Assembly: GCA_902606105.1 (NCBI GenBank)
Contig: CACLFK010000002.1
Location: 1 to 64,000, forward strand
From: an uncultured Pelagibacteraceae bacterium
GTDB taxonomy: Bacteria; Pseudomonadota; Alphaproteobacteria; Pelagibacterales; Pelagibacteraceae
DNA: 64,000 nucleotides
Reading direction: 5' to 3'
In this document: one piece after another, positions 62,767-64,000 of the stretch
Layout of the letters: every line of letters starts with the position of its first letter
Position numbering within the stretch: the first letter of the stretch is position 1
Made by a program: the position numbers and the translations under genes
The notes under the pieces: model-generated
Told to the model about the DNA's origin: nothing
The model's database searches: none
What the model saw: the letters and a program-made list of their open reading frames with translations, nothing else

Positions 62767-63583
62767 TATTTGAATATATTTCGTGTATTTTGATGATAGA
62801 TGCAGCTGTTTCTTCTACTGATTTTCTAGTAACGTCAATAACAGGCCAATTATATTTTTTAAAAGTTTTTTTCGCTTTTACAACCTCGTCTCTGATATCA
62901 TCAAGATTGGTATAATTTGTATTATCATTCTCTTTAAGAGAATTCATTCTGTTTTTTCTTAAATCGACCAATCTTTCTGGCTCTGTGCTTAAACCGACAA
63001 CGCATGTAAATTGTGGATTTTGTTTTAATTTTTCAGGCAACGAATTTTCATTGACTAGGGGTATATTTGATGTTTTAAAACCTTTGTTTGCAAGATAGAT
63101 AGAAGTTGGAGTTTTGCTAGTTCTACTAACCCCTACTAATATGATGTCTGACTTATCAATCTCATTGACTAAATTTCCATCATCATGATTCATTGTAAAT
63201 TGTATAGCCTCTATTCTATCATAATATTCTTCATTTAAGATATGTTGACCGCTAGGCTCGTGGGAAGCCTTTTGATTTAAAATTTTTGAGAAATTTAAAA
63301 TAAGGTTTCCCAGAACTCCAAAACAAGGAATTTTTTTATCGTTACTTATATTAGCTAAATATTTAGCAAGATTATTATCCACAATTGTATATAAGATTAT
63401 TGAATTTTTTTTGCTTTGTGCGTCTTCTAAAATTTTTAAAATTTGATTTTCTGTTCTAGTAAAAGAATATGAGTGAATTTTATATTCAATATTTTTAAAT
63501 TGTGCTTTAAGTGCTAAAAAAATTCTCTCTAGAGTTTCACCAGTTGAATCTGATATTAAATATATCTGATATGTATTAATCAT
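62756..63583 (-). CDS. ppsR: Pyruvate, phosphate dikinase (or PEP synthase) regulatory protein, DUF299
   Basis: A 275-residue bifunctional kinase/pyrophosphorylase that switches PPDK or PEP synthase. IYLISDSTGETLERI at the N-terminus, GVSRTSKTPTS (151-161, P-loop) and NRMNSL with a C-terminal ETAASII are typical. In alphaproteobacteria this gene borders the replication origin and is divergent from hemE, as here. It starts the ppsR-maf-aroE-coaE-dnaQ unit. Confidence 0.93.
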   Translation of the reverse strand: MINTYQIYLISDSTGETLERIFLALKAQFKNIEYKIHSYSFTRTENQILKILEDAQSKKNSIILYTIVDNNLAKYLANISNDKKIPCFGVLGNLILNFSKILNQKASHEPSGQHILNEEYYDRIEAIQFTMNHDDGNLVNEIDKSDIILVGVSRTSKTPTSIYLANKGFKTSNIPLVNENSLPEKLKQNPQFTCVVGLSTEPERLVDLRKNRMNSLKENDNTNYTNLDDIRDEVVKAKKTFKKYNWPVIDVTRKSVEETAASIIKIHEIYSNNVK

Positions 63584-63761
63584 GAAAAAATTGTAAATAA
63601 ATATGTATTATTCTAATAAAATTGCTCAATTTAAGTTTTATGTAATTACACTTGTAAAATGAAAGTTTTATTAACAATAATAATAAATTCAATTAAACAA
63701 TACATGAATGTTAATAAAGGTCAAAAAAGCCTCATTTTTATAAGTTTTATTTAATTAAAGA

Positions 63762-63770
63762 TGTGGTTAA
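63762..63770 (-). promoter_or_regulatory. DnaA-box-like sequence
   Basis: TGTGGTTAA, the reverse complement of TTAACCACA, one mismatch from TTATCCACA. Inside the candidate origin region. Confidence 0.45.
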
Positions 63771-63805
63771 AAAGTGAATATAATGTTTAAAATTAATAAT
63801 CATCA

Positions 63806-63814
63806 TAATCCACA
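63806..63814 (+). promoter_or_regulatory. DnaA-box-like sequence
   Basis: TAATCCACA, one mismatch from TTATCCACA, 42 bases before the hemE start codon. Confidence 0.5.
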
Positions 63815-63855
63815 GGACATAAAACTAATACAATAATTATATATATAATTTTTAT

Positions 63856-64000
63856 ATGACCCCATTACACGAAGTAATTATAAATAATAAAACAAGTATA
63901 AAACCTGTGTGGATAATGAGGCAAGCTGGTAGATATTTACCAGAATTTAGAGAGATAAGAAAAAATAACCCAAATTTTATTGAATTGTGCTTAAATGATA
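63856..64000 (+). CDS. hemE: Uroporphyrinogen decarboxylase, N-terminal fragment
   Basis: The first 48 codons are present; the gene runs off the right edge. [19 protein letters not shown] is the highly conserved N-terminal motif with the substrate-binding arginines of uroporphyrinogen decarboxylase, which follows HemD in heme synthesis. It is divergent from ppsR across the candidate origin. Confidence 0.95.
   Translation, partial: MTPLHEVIINNKTSIKPVWIMRQAGRYLPEFREIRKNNPNFIELCLND
63908..63916 (-). promoter_or_regulatory. Perfect DnaA-box consensus inside hemE
   Basis: TGTGGATAA is the exact reverse complement of TTATCCACA. It overlaps hemE codons for the conserved Val-Trp-Ile, so protein constraint alone could explain much of it, yet together with the two upstream near-matches it extends the box cluster into hemE. 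Confidence 0.45.

Larger units (their letters stand above)
63584..63855. other. oriC: Candidate chromosomal replication origin (ppsR-hemE intergenic region)
   Basis: The longest gap in the window (272 bases) lies between divergent ppsR and hemE, the position of the origin in Caulobacter crescentus and Rickettsia. It is extremely AT-rich. It contains TGTGGTTAA (63762-63770) and TAATCCACA (63806-63814), each one mismatch from the DnaA box consensus TTATCCACA, plus AT-only stretches at 63824-63855. Position and boxes are suggestive, not proof. Confidence 0.6.

Noticed and set aside
63584..63855. CtrA-type TTAA-N7-TTAA sites in the candidate origin
   Set aside because: Several TTAA words exist, but no pair I checked has the 7-base spacing; the frequency is expected in such AT-rich DNA.
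1..64000. CRISPR arrays, insertion sequences, prophage or rRNA genes
   Set aside because: I saw no regularly spaced repeats, transposase or phage motifs, or rRNA-like stretches; the only RNA gene I can support is tRNA-Gly.

Overview
The window is a very AT-rich, gene-dense bacterial chromosome segment with almost no spacer DNA. Many neighbouring genes overlap by 1 to 20 bases, and no gap between genes exceeds 272 bases. Gene content (TRAP transporter for 2-oxo/2-hydroxy acids, alphaproteobacterial order around hemE and the PPDK regulator, HspQ, DUF2794, IalB-like protein, his/hslVU/Smr/Tim44/FxsA/SecB order) and composition point to an alphaproteobacterium of the SAR11 (Pelagibacterales) type. 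This is an inference from gene content, not from a marker such as 16S.

Layout. 1-10.9 kb, all minus strand: a carboxylic-acid uptake and oxidation locus. It holds a TRAP transporter (dctP, a hairpin, dctQ, dctM), an amidase, a small membrane protein, the start of an EamA exporter, and then 2-hydroxyacid enzymes: an NAD(P)-dependent reductase, a FAD D-lactate-type dehydrogenase, an aminotransferase and two tandem FMN L-lactate-type dehydrogenases. 10.9-15.6 kb: cytochrome c maturation genes ccmC-D-E-F-G-H followed by a PagL-like outer-membrane protein. ccmA and ccmB are not here. 15.7-20.6 kb: hspQ, yciB, DUF2794, a BI-1 protein, an aldo/keto reductase, an IalB-like protein and argG.

20.7-31.4 kb is the accessory part of the window. 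A plus-strand run encodes a membrane protein, PsiE, a photolyase-like FAD protein with its domains in unusual order, and an Fe(II)/2-oxoglutarate oxygenase. A compact five-gene minus-strand operon runs photolyase/cryptochrome-like protein, DUF2256 Cys4 mini-protein, DUF4174 fusion, FG-GAP/ASPIC secreted protein, cysteine-rich secreted protein. Divergent from it are an SDR without the catalytic tyrosine and a PQQ-type sugar dehydrogenase. This is the best candidate here for an undescribed system, probably linked to light or redox stress.

31.4-43.2 kb: folD, YggT, a MscS channel, hemD-hemC, tsaD, a secreted hydrolase, an EVE protein, and acetate use (acetyl-CoA synthetase with a lysine-rich tail, a DUF4212 plus sodium:solute symporter pair). 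43.2-52.3 kb: rpe, a heparinase-like protein, purH, phhB, tRNA-Gly, a LON-domain protein, a UbiH-like monooxygenase, ftsK and lolA. 52.3-56.3 kb: GNAT, HIT, hisE-F-A, a tiny lipoprotein, hisH-B. 56.4-64 kb: hslVU, Smr, Tim44-like, fxsA, secB, dnaQ, coaE, aroE, maf, ppsR and the start of hemE. The ppsR-hemE gap is the place where the replication origin sits in Caulobacter and Rickettsia, and DnaA-box-like sequences occur in and beside it, so the right edge of the window may be oriC.

All nine convergent gene ends are packed stop-to-stop. Seven overlap, four of them through a shared TTAA that encodes a stop codon on both strands, so ordinary terminators between convergent genes are largely absent.
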